A stretch of DNA of 64,000 nucleotides, from assembly GCF_900176255.2 (NCBI RefSeq), contig NZ_FXEG02000001.1, positions 62,001-126,000 on the forward strand, in the 5' to 3' direction. Below the pieces are notes generated by a model. The model was not told the DNA's origin and ran no database searches. It saw only the letters and a list, made by a program, of their open reading frames with translations. Positions 52,125 through 61,122 of this stretch are shown in pieces; positions within the stretch are counted from its first letter, which is position 1, and each line of letters begins with the position of its first letter. The position numbers were made by a program, and so were the translations under genes. Origin of the DNA: Mycobacterium ahvazicum (GTDB taxonomy: Bacteria; Actinomycetota; Actinomycetes; Mycobacteriales; Mycobacteriaceae).

Positions 52125-53200
52125 CGACAGTCAACGGTGCCGTGGCCGCACGGTATGCACGCTGGGACGGGGTGGGGCAGCCGATCACCGTGGTGACGAC
52201 CAGCGCGGCGACCGACCCGGGCCCCGGCCGGGTGCTGGTCGCAGTCGATCTGGCCACCATCTGCGGGAGCGACCTGCACACCGTGAATGGACGCAGGGAC
52301 GCTCCGCATCCGGGCATCCTCGGCCACGAACAGGTTGGCCATGTGGTGGCCATCGGTTCCGGCGGGCGGCCCCGCTATCCCAACGACACCGAGGTGGCCG
52401 TCGGAGACCGGGTTGTGTGGTCCATTACGGCGTCCTGCGGACGATGCCGCAATTGCGTGTGGGGCTTGGAACAGAAGTGTCTGCATCTCAAGAAATACGG
52501 TCACGAGGCACTCGACAGCGCCTGGCCGCTCAATGGCGGCTTCGCCAGTCACTGTGTGCTGTTGCCGGGCACCACGATTGTCGAGGTACCCGATAGCGTG
52601 CCGGATGCCGTGGCCGCACCCGCGTCGTGCGCTACCGCGACGGTCGCGGCGGTGTTCGACGCAGCCGAACTCGATCGCCACCGCGATCCCGCCCGGATCC
52701 TGATCACCGGTGCGGGCATGCTGGGAGTCACGGCCGCGGCGATGGCCGATGCAATCGGTGCCTGGGTTGCGGTATGCGATCCGGACCCGGCGCGTCAGGA
52801 AACGGCGTACAGCTTCGGTGCCGACCTGGTTGTCGGTGATCCCGAGGACGTGCCGCCGGTGGACGTGGCGCTGGAATTGTCGGGAAGCCCGTCGGCCGTC
52901 GAAGCCTGCATCTCCAGCTTGGATGTGGGGGGCCGGGCCGTCCTCGCGGGATCGGTGGCCGCCAGTCAGCCCATATCGATCGACCCGGAGTATCTGGTCC
53001 GAAATCTCATGACAATCACCGGAGTGCACAACTATCGCCCCCAACATCTTCGAGCTGCCGTCGATTTCCTCGCCGCTCACCACGACCGCTATCCCTTTGC
53101 CGAGCTCGTGTCGGCGGCGGCCGATCTGGATCACCTCGACGACGCGTTGCGCAGTGCGGCAGCGTCGCGATCCCTACGCCAATCGGTTTGCCCCACATAA
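52121..53200 (+). CDS. Zinc alcohol dehydrogenase, phosphonate-associated type
   Basis: A 359-residue medium-chain dehydrogenase. The catalytic zinc Cys is in ICGSDLHTVNG and His in LGHEQVGHV; the structural zinc uses four Cys in SCGRCRNCVWGLEQKC. The Rossmann segment is ILITGAGMLGVTAAAMAD. It resembles dehydrogenases found in phosphonate-degradation clusters and could oxidise a hydroxyphosphonate to the aldehyde that phosphonatase cleaves. Start ATG overlaps the MFS stop. Confidence 0.87.
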   Translation: MTTVNGAVAARYARWDGVGQPITVVTTSAATDPGPGRVLVAVDLATICGSDLHTVNGRRDAPHPGILGHEQVGHVVAIGSGGRPRYPNDTEVAVGDRVVWSITASCGRCRNCVWGLEQKCLHLKKYGHEALDSAWPLNGGFASHCVLLPGTTIVEVPDSVPDAVAAPASCATATVAAVFDAAELDRHRDPARILITGAGMLGVTAAAMADAIGAWVAVCDPDPARQETAYSFGADLVVGDPEDVPPVDVALELSGSPSAVEACISSLDVGGRAVLAGSVAASQPISIDPEYLVRNLMTITGVHNYRPQHLRAAVDFLAAHHDRYPFAELVSAAADLDHLDDALRSAAASRSLRQSVCPT

Positions 53201-54372
53201 TGATTAGTCTGCGAGCTGCCCGGGTGATGACCGGGACTACGGAACAAGTAGACCGCGACGAAGCCGTCGGGCCCCGTTGGGTGACGATCGAAGACGGCTG
53301 CATCAGCTCCGTCGACACCCAGCCACCACCCCATTCGAACCAAGTCGATCTGCGCCCATTGCAGCTTTGGCCCGCGTTCACCGACCTGCACGCGGATTCG
53401 TTGCCACGCTTCGAATCACCCCGGCCGGGAACGGTGATACCGCTCGATGCCGCGTTGGAGGACTTCGCGACAGACGCGGTCGCCCACGGCGTCGTGCGTC
53501 CCTACTTGTGCATCTCGGTGGGCGAAGGGCCCGATACGGCCGACGGATATCGTCGTGCCCATTGCGTGCTGCAGACCCTGCACCGTGTCGCGGGTGATCT
53601 CCCGGTGACGGTGCCGGTCCATCTTCGCGTCGACGTCAGTGATCCCGAATCAGTGGACGGCACAGCCGAACTGCTGCGCCAGCACGGCCGCCGGATCGGG
53701 CTGCTGTCGGTGATGGATCACACCCCAGGTCAGGGGCAATATCAAACCGAACGGGCATGGCGCCCGGCGATGGGGACCAGGCTGTTCCTGGACGACGACG
53801 AACTCAACCGCTGGCTGGCGACGTTGCATCGGCATGCCACCGGAACCCCGTTGCGCCGCAGACAGATTGCCCGGTTCGCCGCAGCACACAACACGGTCTT
53901 CGCGACGCACGACCCGGACAGCGAAGGCGCTGTCATCGAGGCGGCCGCGATGCGGGCCAGCATCTGCGAGTTCCCCCTGACCTTGGATGCTGCTGCGGCA
54001 GCGCGCCATAACGGACTTGCCGTCGTCATGGGCGCACCTAACGCGTGGCGGGGCTCCTCGCATTTGAGCAACCTGTCCGCGCGGGATGCCATCGAAGCCG
54101 GCGTGGTGGATGTGCTGACCTCGGACTACCACAGCGGGTCACTGGCCCGGGCCGCCGTGGCGATCAGCGAAGCGGGGGTGGCGTCGATCGACTCCGCGGT
54201 GGCCATGCTCACCACGCATCCGCGCCACGTCGTCGCATCCTCGAGCTGCGATGCCGGGGGGCTGACACCGGGTCAACCCGCCGACCTGGTCGCGGTCCGC
54301 ACCGAGCCGATGGCCGCGGTGGTGGCGACCTGGTCATCGGGCCGGCAGGTCAGCGGTCCAGCCCTTTGGTGA
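53200..54372 (+). CDS. PhnM-like amidohydrolase
   Basis: A 390-residue amidohydrolase of the PhnM branch. It has the metal-binding AFTDLHADSLPRFESPRPG, the hallmark VMDHTPGQGQY, FATHDPDSEGAVIEAAAMRA, EFPLTLDAAAAARHNGLAV and MGAPNAWRGSSHLSNLSARD then VVDVLTSDYHSGSL. In the C-P lyase pathway PhnM removes pyrophosphate from the phosphonate-ribose triphosphate. No phnG-L genes are present here, so the substrate may differ. ATG 53200 overlaps the dehydrogenase stop (TAATG). Confidence 0.85.
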   Translation: MISLRAARVMTGTTEQVDRDEAVGPRWVTIEDGCISSVDTQPPPHSNQVDLRPLQLWPAFTDLHADSLPRFESPRPGTVIPLDAALEDFATDAVAHGVVRPYLCISVGEGPDTADGYRRAHCVLQTLHRVAGDLPVTVPVHLRVDVSDPESVDGTAELLRQHGRRIGLLSVMDHTPGQGQYQTERAWRPAMGTRLFLDDDELNRWLATLHRHATGTPLRRRQIARFAAAHNTVFATHDPDSEGAVIEAAAMRASICEFPLTLDAAAAARHNGLAVVMGAPNAWRGSSHLSNLSARDAIEAGVVDVLTSDYHSGSLARAAVAISEAGVASIDSAVAMLTTHPRHVVASSSCDAGGLTPGQPADLVAVRTEPMAAVVATWSSGRQVSGPALW

Positions 54373-54397
54373 CGTGCCCCTGCGGATTCGCGACCCG

Positions 54398-54778
54398 TCA
54401 GTACGGTGAGGACTGCTGGGCCAGGTTCAGCAGCGCGTAGGCCGCGCACAGCAGGAAATTCAATGCGAGCAGCGTCATGCCGGCGATCAGTAACGATCGC
54501 GCGCCCTCGCGTCTCATCTGGCGGTACTTCGCGGTGCGGGCTTCACGGTCGAGTTCGGCTGCGATCAAAGCGAATCGGAGATTGGCCTCTTCACTCGCCG
54601 CACACGGTGCGCCGGCCAGCATCGCGCGCAAGCGGGCCGGCGAAGTTTCGACGCCGACGCGCGCGAAGCGGTGGCAAAGCCGCCGCGCGTGCCGGCGGCC
54701 GAGATCCTCACCGCGCATGTCCAACTGATGTGAGAGTTTCGCTCGCTCATTCCCCCACGGACTCGGCCGGTTGGTCAT
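54398..54778 (-). CDS. Small membrane protein, paralogue B
   Basis: A 126-residue paralogue of the protein at 42845-43222. Matching pieces are RHARRLCHRFARVGVETSP with RRARRMCRTFADVGVDTGP, LRFALIAAELDREARTAKYR with VNFALIATQIKRDERNAKRK, and the C-terminal helix SLLIAGMTLLALNFLLCAAY with SLMFAGMILLVLNFLFCLAY. It is tail-anchored by prediction. Start 54778 gives equal length to its paralogue. Function unknown. Confidence 0.75.
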   Translation of the reverse strand: MTNRPSPWGNERAKLSHQLDMRGEDLGRRHARRLCHRFARVGVETSPARLRAMLAGAPCAASEEANLRFALIAAELDREARTAKYRQMRREGARSLLIAGMTLLALNFLLCAAYALLNLAQQSSPY

Positions 54779-55186
54779 GCTCCGAAGCCTAATTCGCTCG
54801 CGCGGGGTTTGGGGTAGCCGCGTGACTACCACCCTCGGTACCGCGCCAATCGGCGATGCAGTTGCTCGGCGTAGCAGTTTGCGAGTTCGGCACCCGCTGA
54901 ATAGACAGATCCATTGCAGGACTCCTGGATAGTCGTCCGATCGAAGTACTCAACGAATCTTTACATCCGGCCGGATCGAGGTCCAATCCGAATTGGTGAT
55001 ACCGATAATCCGTATAGATGATGCTCTATGCCAGCCACTTTCGCGGCGACCGGCGCGCAGCCACGCAACGTTTGAACGAAGCCGCAAATCTCGCATTGGG
55101 CCGCGATATGGCTCGGCGATCTAGCTATTTTTCGGGGCTCGCGGACGGCATTTCAACATGGATCCCGATCACGCCATACCGCGTCT
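54779..55186. other. 408-base gap with relic leader
   Basis: This gap holds a diverged copy of the acetamidase leader (54909-55025). On the minus strand the copy runs into a 41-codon frame (54789-54914) starting MDLSIQR with no known match, probably a gene relic. A 66-codon plus-strand frame from 55018 has no family likeness. Nothing else was recognised. Confidence 0.45.
54909..55025 (-). repeat. Diverged leader repeat, copy A
   Basis: 117 bases align with 63621-63739 with one to three small gaps. Identical blocks include GAGGTCCAAT, CGAATT, GTGAT, TCAACG and the ends ATCCAT and GATGATGCT. In both copies the minus strand ends at an ATGGAT start, so this looks like a duplicated promoter and leader. 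Confidence 0.6.
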
Positions 55187-55786
55187 TCAGCATTTGCGCT
55201 TCAAGGACTCGACGATGATTTGCGTGGTCAATTCGGCTCGGTGCCGTGAATACTGCCGCGCGTCCGAGAGGATCGGATAAACCACGCCGCCGACAATGGC
55301 ATCGGCCGCCGACTCGGCGGTGGCGGCATCGATGCCGTCAGCCAACAGCCGGGTGCGAACGCTGTCGTGCAGCGGCAAACTGAATCCGGCGCGCAACTTG
55401 ACCGCGGTCTCCTCGTGCTCCATGCAGGCGACGGTCAACGTCCGCAGCATCGCCGAACCGCGCTCCGTCGTCAGCGTCGAGGTCAGCTTGCGCACCCACC
55501 CCAACAGGTCGGCGGTCAGGTCATCGGTGTGGTCGACCGACGCGAGGATCTTGTCGGCGTCCTCCAGCATGACGTCGGCCACCAACGCCGGACGACTGGG
55601 CCACCACCGATAGATCGTCTGCTTGCCCACCCCGGCGCGCGCGGCGACCGCCTCGATCGTCAACCCGTCGAATCCGCGTTCGAGAAGGAGCTCGCGGGTG
55701 GCGGTGACGATGGCCGTCCGCGACTTCTCGCTGCGGCGTCGTGGTGAGCCGGCCGGTGGACCCGCCTGGGTGAGATCGGTTGGCAT
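55187..55786 (-). CDS. TetR-family transcriptional regulator
   Basis: A 199-residue TetR regulator: [20 protein letters not shown] then [20 protein letters not shown] for DNA binding, and a TetR_C_11-like ligand domain ([22 protein letters not shown]). It is divergent from the acyl-CoA dehydrogenase/thiolase operon, with a large inverted repeat at 55891-55914 in between. The ligand is probably an acyl-CoA from that pathway. Extension to 56071 overlaps the divergent gene and is rejected. Confidence 0.9.
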   Translation of the reverse strand: MPTDLTQAGPPAGSPRRRSEKSRTAIVTATRELLLERGFDGLTIEAVAARAGVGKQTIYRWWPSRPALVADVMLEDADKILASVDHTDDLTADLLGWVRKLTSTLTTERGSAMLRTLTVACMEHEETAVKLRAGFSLPLHDSVRTRLLADGIDAATAESAADAIVGGVVYPILSDARQYSRHRAELTTQIIVESLKRKC

Positions 55787-55890
55787 CTGGTGATCCTCGT
55801 CTGTCAGGTCCCTCGCCGTCCTCGCCGCGGGCCGCGGGCCGCGGGGCCCGGGGTCGCTTTGCAGATCTCGACCCGCCCCGGTAATCTTCC

Positions 55891-55914
55891 ACAAGACGAG
55901 ACGGTTCGTCTTGT
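55891..55914. promoter_or_regulatory. TetR operator before acyl-CoA dehydrogenase operon
   Basis: ACAAGACGA (55891-55899) and TCGTCTTGT (55906-55914) are perfect inverted arms 6 bases apart, located about 105 bases before the TetR start and 63 before the operon start. Confidence 0.65.
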
Positions 55915-55976
55915 AAGACGGAAGGATATCAGCCGGTGCGGCCGAAGCCCATGTTCGCCACTGCGCGGACGCGGTC

Positions 55977-58202
55977 ATGACCCTGGGACTGACCCCCGAG
56001 CAGCAGGATCTCAGCGAAGCCGTCGGCCAGTTCGCCGCCCGGCACGCACCGATCGCTTCGACACGAGACACCTTCGACGCGCTGGCGGCCGGTCAGCTTC
56101 CCGAATGGTGGGACGCATTGGTCGCCAACGGTTTCCACGCCGTGCATCTTCCGGAGAATCTCGGTGGCCAGGACGGGCGGCTGATCGATGCCGCGTGCGT
56201 CCTGGAGTCGGCGGCCAAGGCGCTACTGCCCGGACCGCTGGTGCCGACGGTAATCACGGGAGCCGTTGCGCTGCTGGCCGATCCGAAACCGGCGGCGGAA
56301 TCGCTGCTGCGAGAGCTGGCGTCCGGGGCACCCGCCGCAGTCGTCCTGCCCGACGGCGGAGACTTTCGGGCGCGCCCCGACGGCCAGGGTTGGCTGATCT
56401 CCGGGACCTCCGAGGTGACCGCGGGCGCGTGCTCGGCGCGGGTGCTGCTGGTCGCCGCCCGCAGCGACGGTGGTGACGTCGTATGGGCCGTTGTCCGTGG
56501 CGGAAAGCCCACGACGACAATAGAATCCGTCCCCGGTACGGACCTGGTCACCGATATCGGAATCGTGCGGCTGGCCGAGTATCCGGTGACCGACTCGGAT
56601 GTCCTCACCGGTATCGACCCCGATCGCGCCGGATGCCTCGCGGTAGGACTGGTGGCCAGTACCACCGCCGGCATCGTGCAGTGGTGCGTCGAGGCGGTCA
56701 CCGCGCACCTGCGCACCCGGGAACAGTTCGGCAAGGTGATCGGCACTTTCCAGGCGTTACAGCACAGCGCCGCAATGTTGTTGGTCAACAGCGAGCTGGC
56801 CACCGCGGCGGCCTGGGACGCGGTTCGTGCCGCGGACGAGTCACTCGAACAGCACCAGCTTGCGGCGGCCGGCGCGGCGACGATAGCGGTCTCGCCGGTG
56901 CCGGACCTGGTGCTGGACGCGTTGACGATGCTCGGCGCGATCGGGTTCACCTGGGAACACGACATGCACCTGTACTGGCGGCGGGCCATCAGCCTGGCCG
57001 GATCGATCGGACCCGCGAACCGCTGGGCGCGTCGGCTGGGCGAGGCTACGTGTACCGGGACGCGCGACATGTCGGTGAACCTGGGCGATGCGGAGGCCGA
57101 ATTCCGGTCGTGGGTCGCCGAGACGCTGGATGCCGCGATGCAGCTGCGCAACGACACGCCGGCCCCGCACGGCGACTACGAGGACCAGGCCTCCGGGCCG
57201 CAGCGCACGCTGATCGCCGACGCCGGTCTGATGGCGCCGCACTGGCCGGCACCGTGGGGCGTCGACGCGGATCCGCTCAAGCAGCTCATCATCGACGAAG
57301 AGTTCGCCAAGCGACCCGGTCTGGTGCGGCCCTCGCTGAACATTGCCGAATGGATTCTGCCCTCGGTACTGGCTGCCGGTTCAAAAGACCTGCAGGAGCG
57401 CTTGATACCGGCGACCCAACGCGGTGAGATCCATTGGTGCCAGCTGTTCAGCGAGCCGGGAGCCGGTTCCGACCTCGCGTCGCTGGCCACCAGGGCGACC
57501 AAGGTCGACGGCGGCTGGAAGATCAACGGCCACAAGATCTGGACGTCGCTGGCGCAATACGCCGACTTGGGCGCCCTGTTGGCGCGCACCGACCCGGAAG
57601 CCAGCAAGCACCGTGGCATCGGTTACTTCCTGATCGATATGCGCTCGCGCGGCATCGAAATCCAGCCCATCAAGACGGCCACCGGGCAGGCACATTTCAA
57701 CGAAGTGTTTCTCAACGACGTCTTCGTCCCCGACGAGATGCTGCTGGGCGGTCCGACCGACGGCTGGAGCCTCGCGATTGCCACCATGGCCGAAGAGCGT
57801 TCGGCCATCAGTGGATACGTCAAATTCGACCGGGCCATAGCGCTGCGCCGCCTCGCATCGCAACCCGGGCCGGACCGTGACGACGCGCTACGCGAGCTCG
57901 GTGAGCTTGACGCCTACACCAACGCCATCCGGGCACTCGGGGTGCGCGAAACGATCCGGCTGCTCGACGGCCAGGCCTCCGGCCCGGCGTCCAGCATCGC
58001 CAAGGTCGCGATGAACGTGCTGCTGCGGCGGACCTTCCAGGCGACCCTGCAGCTGACCGGTCAGGTCGCAATGGTCGACGACGACGATGCCGCGGTTGTC
58101 GAGCCCTACCTGCATCTGCCGGCCGAGCTGATCGGTGGCGGGACGAGGGAGATCCAGCTGAACATCATCGCGCAGATGATTCTGGGACTGCCCCGCAAGT
58201 AA
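55977..58202 (+). CDS. Fused double acyl-CoA dehydrogenase (FadE34-like)
   Basis: A 741-residue protein made of two acyl-CoA dehydrogenase units. The first (residues 1-360) has [20 protein letters not shown]; the second (365-741) has [39 protein letters not shown] and the closing [20 protein letters not shown]. Such fusions replace the alpha2beta2 pairs used on steroid side chains and other bulky acyl-CoAs. It leads the operon with the thiolase and DUF35 genes and is controlled by the divergent TetR. Confidence 0.9.
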   Translation: MTLGLTPEQQDLSEAVGQFAARHAPIASTRDTFDALAAGQLPEWWDALVANGFHAVHLPENLGGQDGRLIDAACVLESAAKALLPGPLVPTVITGAVALLADPKPAAESLLRELASGAPAAVVLPDGGDFRARPDGQGWLISGTSEVTAGACSARVLLVAARSDGGDVVWAVVRGGKPTTTIESVPGTDLVTDIGIVRLAEYPVTDSDVLTGIDPDRAGCLAVGLVASTTAGIVQWCVEAVTAHLRTREQFGKVIGTFQALQHSAAMLLVNSELATAAAWDAVRAADESLEQHQLAAAGAATIAVSPVPDLVLDALTMLGAIGFTWEHDMHLYWRRAISLAGSIGPANRWARRLGEATCTGTRDMSVNLGDAEAEFRSWVAETLDAAMQLRNDTPAPHGDYEDQASGPQRTLIADAGLMAPHWPAPWGVDADPLKQLIIDEEFAKRPGLVRPSLNIAEWILPSVLAAGSKDLQERLIPATQRGEIHWCQLFSEPGAGSDLASLATRATKVDGGWKINGHKIWTSLAQYADLGALLARTDPEASKHRGIGYFLIDMRSRGIEIQPIKTATGQAHFNEVFLNDVFVPDEMLLGGPTDGWSLAIATMAEERSAISGYVKFDRAIALRRLASQPGPDRDDALRELGELDAYTNAIRALGVRETIRLLDGQASGPASSIAKVAMNVLLRRTFQATLQLTGQVAMVDDDDAAVVEPYLHLPAELIGGGTREIQLNIIAQMILGLPRK

Positions 58203-58224
58203 AATCCGAAAATAAGGACACGCC

Positions 58225-59433
58225 ATGGGATTACGCGGAGAGGCCGCGATCGTCGGATACGTCGAGCTGCCTCCCGAGCGGCTGAACAAGGCGTCGCCCG
58301 CGCCCTTCGTCCTTGAGCAATGGGCCGAGCTCTCCGCCGCGGCACTCGACGACGCGGGACTACCGGGTGAGGTCGTCAACGGGATCGTCGCGTCCCACCT
58401 GGCCGAGTCGGAGATCTTCGTCCCCTCCACGATCGCCGAATACCTCGGCGTGGGTGCACGATTCGCCGAGCATGTCGATCTCGGGGGAGCCAGCGCCGCG
58501 GCCATGGTGTGGCGGGCGGCCGCGGCTGTCGAGCTCGGCATCTGCGACGCCGTGCTGTGCGCGTTGCCGGCCCGCTACATCACACCGATGTCGAAGCAGA
58601 AGCCCCGGCCGATGGTCGATGCCATGTTCTTCGGCTCGTCGAGCAACCAATACGGCTCTCCGCAAGCCGAATTCGAGATTCCCTACGGAAACCTCGGGCA
58701 GAACGGGCCGTATGGCCAGGTGGCCCAGCGTTATGCGGCGATCTACGGCTACGACGAGCGGGCGATGGCCAAGATCGTCGTCGATACCCGCACCAACGCC
58801 AACCACACCGACGGCGCGATCTGGAAGGACAAGCCACTCACGGTCGAGGACGTGCTGGCCAGCCCGGTGATCGCCGACCCGCTGCACATGCTGGAGATCG
58901 TCATGCCGTGTGTCGGGGGCGCCGCGGTAGTCGTGGCCAACGCCGACGTCGCCCGGCGCTCGCGCCATCGGCCGGTGTGGATCAAGGGATTTGGCGAACA
59001 CGTGCCGTTCAAGACGCCCACCTACGCCGAAGACCTGCTGTCGACACCGATCGCGGCAGCGGCTGACACCGCATTCGCGATGACCGACCTGACCCGTGGG
59101 CAGATGGACATGGTGTCGATCTACGACTGCTACACGATCACGGTGCTGCTGTCGCTGGAGGACGCGGGGTTCTGCGAGAAGGGCACGGGGATGGAGTTCG
59201 TCGCCAACCACGACTTGACGTTCCGGGGTGACTTTCCGCTCAACACCGCCGGCGGTCAGCTCGGCTTCGGCCAAGCGGGACTGGCCGGCGGCATGCACCA
59301 CGTCTGCGACGCCACCCGCCAGATCATGGGCCGCGCGGGCGCGGCGCAGGTCGCCGACTGCAACCGGGCCTTCGTGTCCGGCAACGGCGGAATCCTGTCC
59401 GAGCAGACGACGCTCATCCTGCAAGGGGACTGA
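58225..59433 (+). CDS. SCP2-type thiolase/aldolase-like (Ltp2 family)
   Basis: A 402-residue thiolase-fold protein starting GLRGEAAIVGYVELPPERLN, with VDLGGASAAAMVWRAAAAVE, VVDTRTNANHTDGA and the C-terminal GQAGLAGGMHHVCDATRQIM. These are the features of lipid-transfer thiolases such as Ltp2, which act as retro-aldolases in steroid side-chain loss and need a DUF35 partner. That partner is the next gene, four bases on. The classical thiolase nucleophilic Cys is not evident, as in Ltp2. Confidence 0.85.
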   Translation: MGLRGEAAIVGYVELPPERLNKASPAPFVLEQWAELSAAALDDAGLPGEVVNGIVASHLAESEIFVPSTIAEYLGVGARFAEHVDLGGASAAAMVWRAAAAVELGICDAVLCALPARYITPMSKQKPRPMVDAMFFGSSSNQYGSPQAEFEIPYGNLGQNGPYGQVAQRYAAIYGYDERAMAKIVVDTRTNANHTDGAIWKDKPLTVEDVLASPVIADPLHMLEIVMPCVGGAAVVVANADVARRSRHRPVWIKGFGEHVPFKTPTYAEDLLSTPIAAAADTAFAMTDLTRGQMDMVSIYDCYTITVLLSLEDAGFCEKGTGMEFVANHDLTFRGDFPLNTAGGQLGFGQAGLAGGMHHVCDATRQIMGRAGAAQVADCNRAFVSGNGGILSEQTTLILQGD

Positions 59434-59436
59434 CTG

Positions 59437-59847
59437 ATGAAGTTCGACCGCCCGATGCCCGTCAAAACGCCTACCACCGCGCCGTTTTGGGACGCGCTGG
59501 CCCAGCACCGCATCGTGATTCAGTACTCGCCGTCGTCGGACAGCTACGTGTTCTATCCGCGGGTACGCGCCCCGCGCACGCTGGCCAACGACCTGGAATG
59601 GCGCGAGATTTCCGGAATGGGGACGTTGTATTCGTTCACCGTGGCGCACCGGCCCGTCAGCCCGCATTTCGCCGACGCCGTTCCGCAGCTGCTCGCGATC
59701 GTCGAATGGGACGAAGGCCCAAGGTTTTCCACCGAGATGGTCAACGTCGATCCGGTGGATCTCAACGTCGGCATGCGGGTGCGCCCGGTGTTCTTCGACT
59801 ATCCCGAGCACGACGTCACGATGCTGCGGTACGAGCCGGCGGAGTAG
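59437..59847 (+). CDS. DUF35 OB-fold protein without zinc-ribbon cysteines
   Basis: A 136-residue DUF35 protein. The OB-fold part is clear (REISGMGTLYSFTVAHRPVS, then PQLLAIVEWDEGPRF and GMRVRPVFFD). DUF35 proteins partner Ltp2-like thiolases to form an aldolase active site. The usual N-terminal zinc ribbon has CxxC pairs; here that stretch reads RIVIQYSPSSDSYVFYP with no Cys at all, so zinc binding appears lost. Confidence 0.83.
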   Translation: MKFDRPMPVKTPTTAPFWDALAQHRIVIQYSPSSDSYVFYPRVRAPRTLANDLEWREISGMGTLYSFTVAHRPVSPHFADAVPQLLAIVEWDEGPRFSTEMVNVDPVDLNVGMRVRPVFFDYPEHDVTMLRYEPAE

Positions 59848-59891
59848 ACCGGCCACGTTGCCGAGTGCCCGGCCAGCCGGGCCCACACGCT

Positions 59892-59917
59892 CGAGCGCCC
59901 GGCTAGCCGGGCGCTCG
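59892..59917. terminator. Bidirectional GC-rich palindrome
   Basis: A 26-base perfect palindrome (arms CGAGCGCCCGGCT and AGCCGGGCGCTCG) lies between the convergent DUF35 and sulfotransferase genes. No T-run follows. It likely forms a strong hairpin in both transcripts. Confidence 0.65.
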
Positions 59918-59937
59918 GCTTGACCAACAGGCGGAAG

Positions 59938-61122
59938 TTACTTCAGCACCTCGGTCGGCACGTCGTAGCGCTCCTGGTAATCGCGCACCCGCTCCCGCAC
60001 TTCGTCGGCGTCCAGGCCGGTGTCGGACCAGGTGTAGCGCCCGCGCCCGCCGTCACCGGGGTGGGCGGCCAGGAAGTCACGCATCCTCTGTTCGGCCTCG
60101 GGCTTGAGCTCGCGGCCCAGCTTCTGATAAATGTCTCCGATCGTGCGCCACGGGTCCTTCACGAAATCCGTGAACTGAACGTCGATCATCCGGCCCTCGG
60201 GCACAACACCCTTGTCGCGCATCGCCATCCCGCGCTCGAGGCCGACGACGATTTCCTCATACGACTGCGCGGCGCACTCGGCGATGTTCGTTTCGTCGCT
60301 GCCCATCCGCCGCAGGTGATTGGTCAGCGCGGCGATCGACGAGATGACGTTGAGCGGGTCGCGGTGCGTCTGCACTACCAGCGCGTCGGGGTATTCGGCC
60401 ATCAACTTGTCCAGCTGCCACAGGTGTGCCGGCGACTTCAGCAGCCACTGCCCGGATACTCCAGACTGTAGGTGCTGCAGGAAGATTCGATGGAAGCGGT
60501 AGGCTCCGGTGTGGTCCGCGTCGTACATCAGCCAATGGGCGTAGCTCGGCAGGCGGTACTGCACGGGGAAGATCATGCTGGTGAATTCGCTGGCCGTGAT
60601 GCGCACACACTCCTGGCCGACGAGCGCACCCATCGGGTGAAACGCCAGGAACCCGGGGATGATCTGCTCGGACATCTCGATCGTGGCCTGCGTCTGCGCA
60701 ATCCGCGGATCGGTTTGATACGTCTCGGGTTGGGGAACCGGACAGGGCGCGTCGACCTCCCACGTCAACGGTGCCCGCAGCTCGGGGTCCTGGGCCAGCA
60801 GGTCGTAGAGGATGGTGGTCCCGGTGCGGGGCTGGCCGACGATGAAGATCGGCGAAGTGATTGTCTCCGCGGCGATTTCGGGGTGCTCTTTGCGCCACGC
60901 GGTCACGCCCAGCCGGCTGGTCAGAGCGCGGATGATGTCCAGGTAGGCGACCTCCACGCCGATCGCCGACAATCGCGCCTCGTTGACCAGGCCGTCGGTG
61001 ACACGCTCCAGCCCGGAGCGCCAACCCTGGTCACTAGAGGTGTCACCGAAGTCGTCACAGCCGGCCTGTTCGCAGGCGGCGGCTATCAGGTTGTCCGGGT
61101 CGAACCGCTGCTGCCACGTCAT
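59938..61122 (-). CDS. Sulfotransferase family protein
   Basis: A 394-residue PAPS-dependent sulfotransferase. The 5'-phosphosulfate loop is FIVGQPRTGTTILYDLL, and the 3'-phosphate site is VVQTHRDPLNVISSIAAL. The long middle segment (EYPDALVV before it) and C-terminal YTWSDTGLDADEVRERV are typical of large mycobacterial members that sulfate lipids or sterols. Its start overlaps the DUF1214 gene by four bases, a pairing that suggests joint action. Confidence 0.87.
   Translation of the reverse strand: MTWQQRFDPDNLIAAACEQAGCDDFGDTSSDQGWRSGLERVTDGLVNEARLSAIGVEVAYLDIIRALTSRLGVTAWRKEHPEIAAETITSPIFIVGQPRTGTTILYDLLAQDPELRAPLTWEVDAPCPVPQPETYQTDPRIAQTQATIEMSEQIIPGFLAFHPMGALVGQECVRITASEFTSMIFPVQYRLPSYAHWLMYDADHTGAYRFHRIFLQHLQSGVSGQWLLKSPAHLWQLDKLMAEYPDALVVQTHRDPLNVISSIAALTNHLRRMGSDETNIAECAAQSYEEIVVGLERGMAMRDKGVVPEGRMIDVQFTDFVKDPWRTIGDIYQKLGRELKPEAEQRMRDFLAAHPGDGGRGRYTWSDTGLDADEVRERVRDYQERYDVPTEVLK

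Noticed and set aside
55018..55218. 66-codon plus-strand frame in the 54.8-55.2 kb gap
   Set aside because: No ribosome site, no family likeness, overlaps the end of the TetR gene.
58360..59886. 508-codon minus-strand frame opposite the thiolase and DUF35 genes
   Set aside because: Antisense shadow; no recognisable domain.
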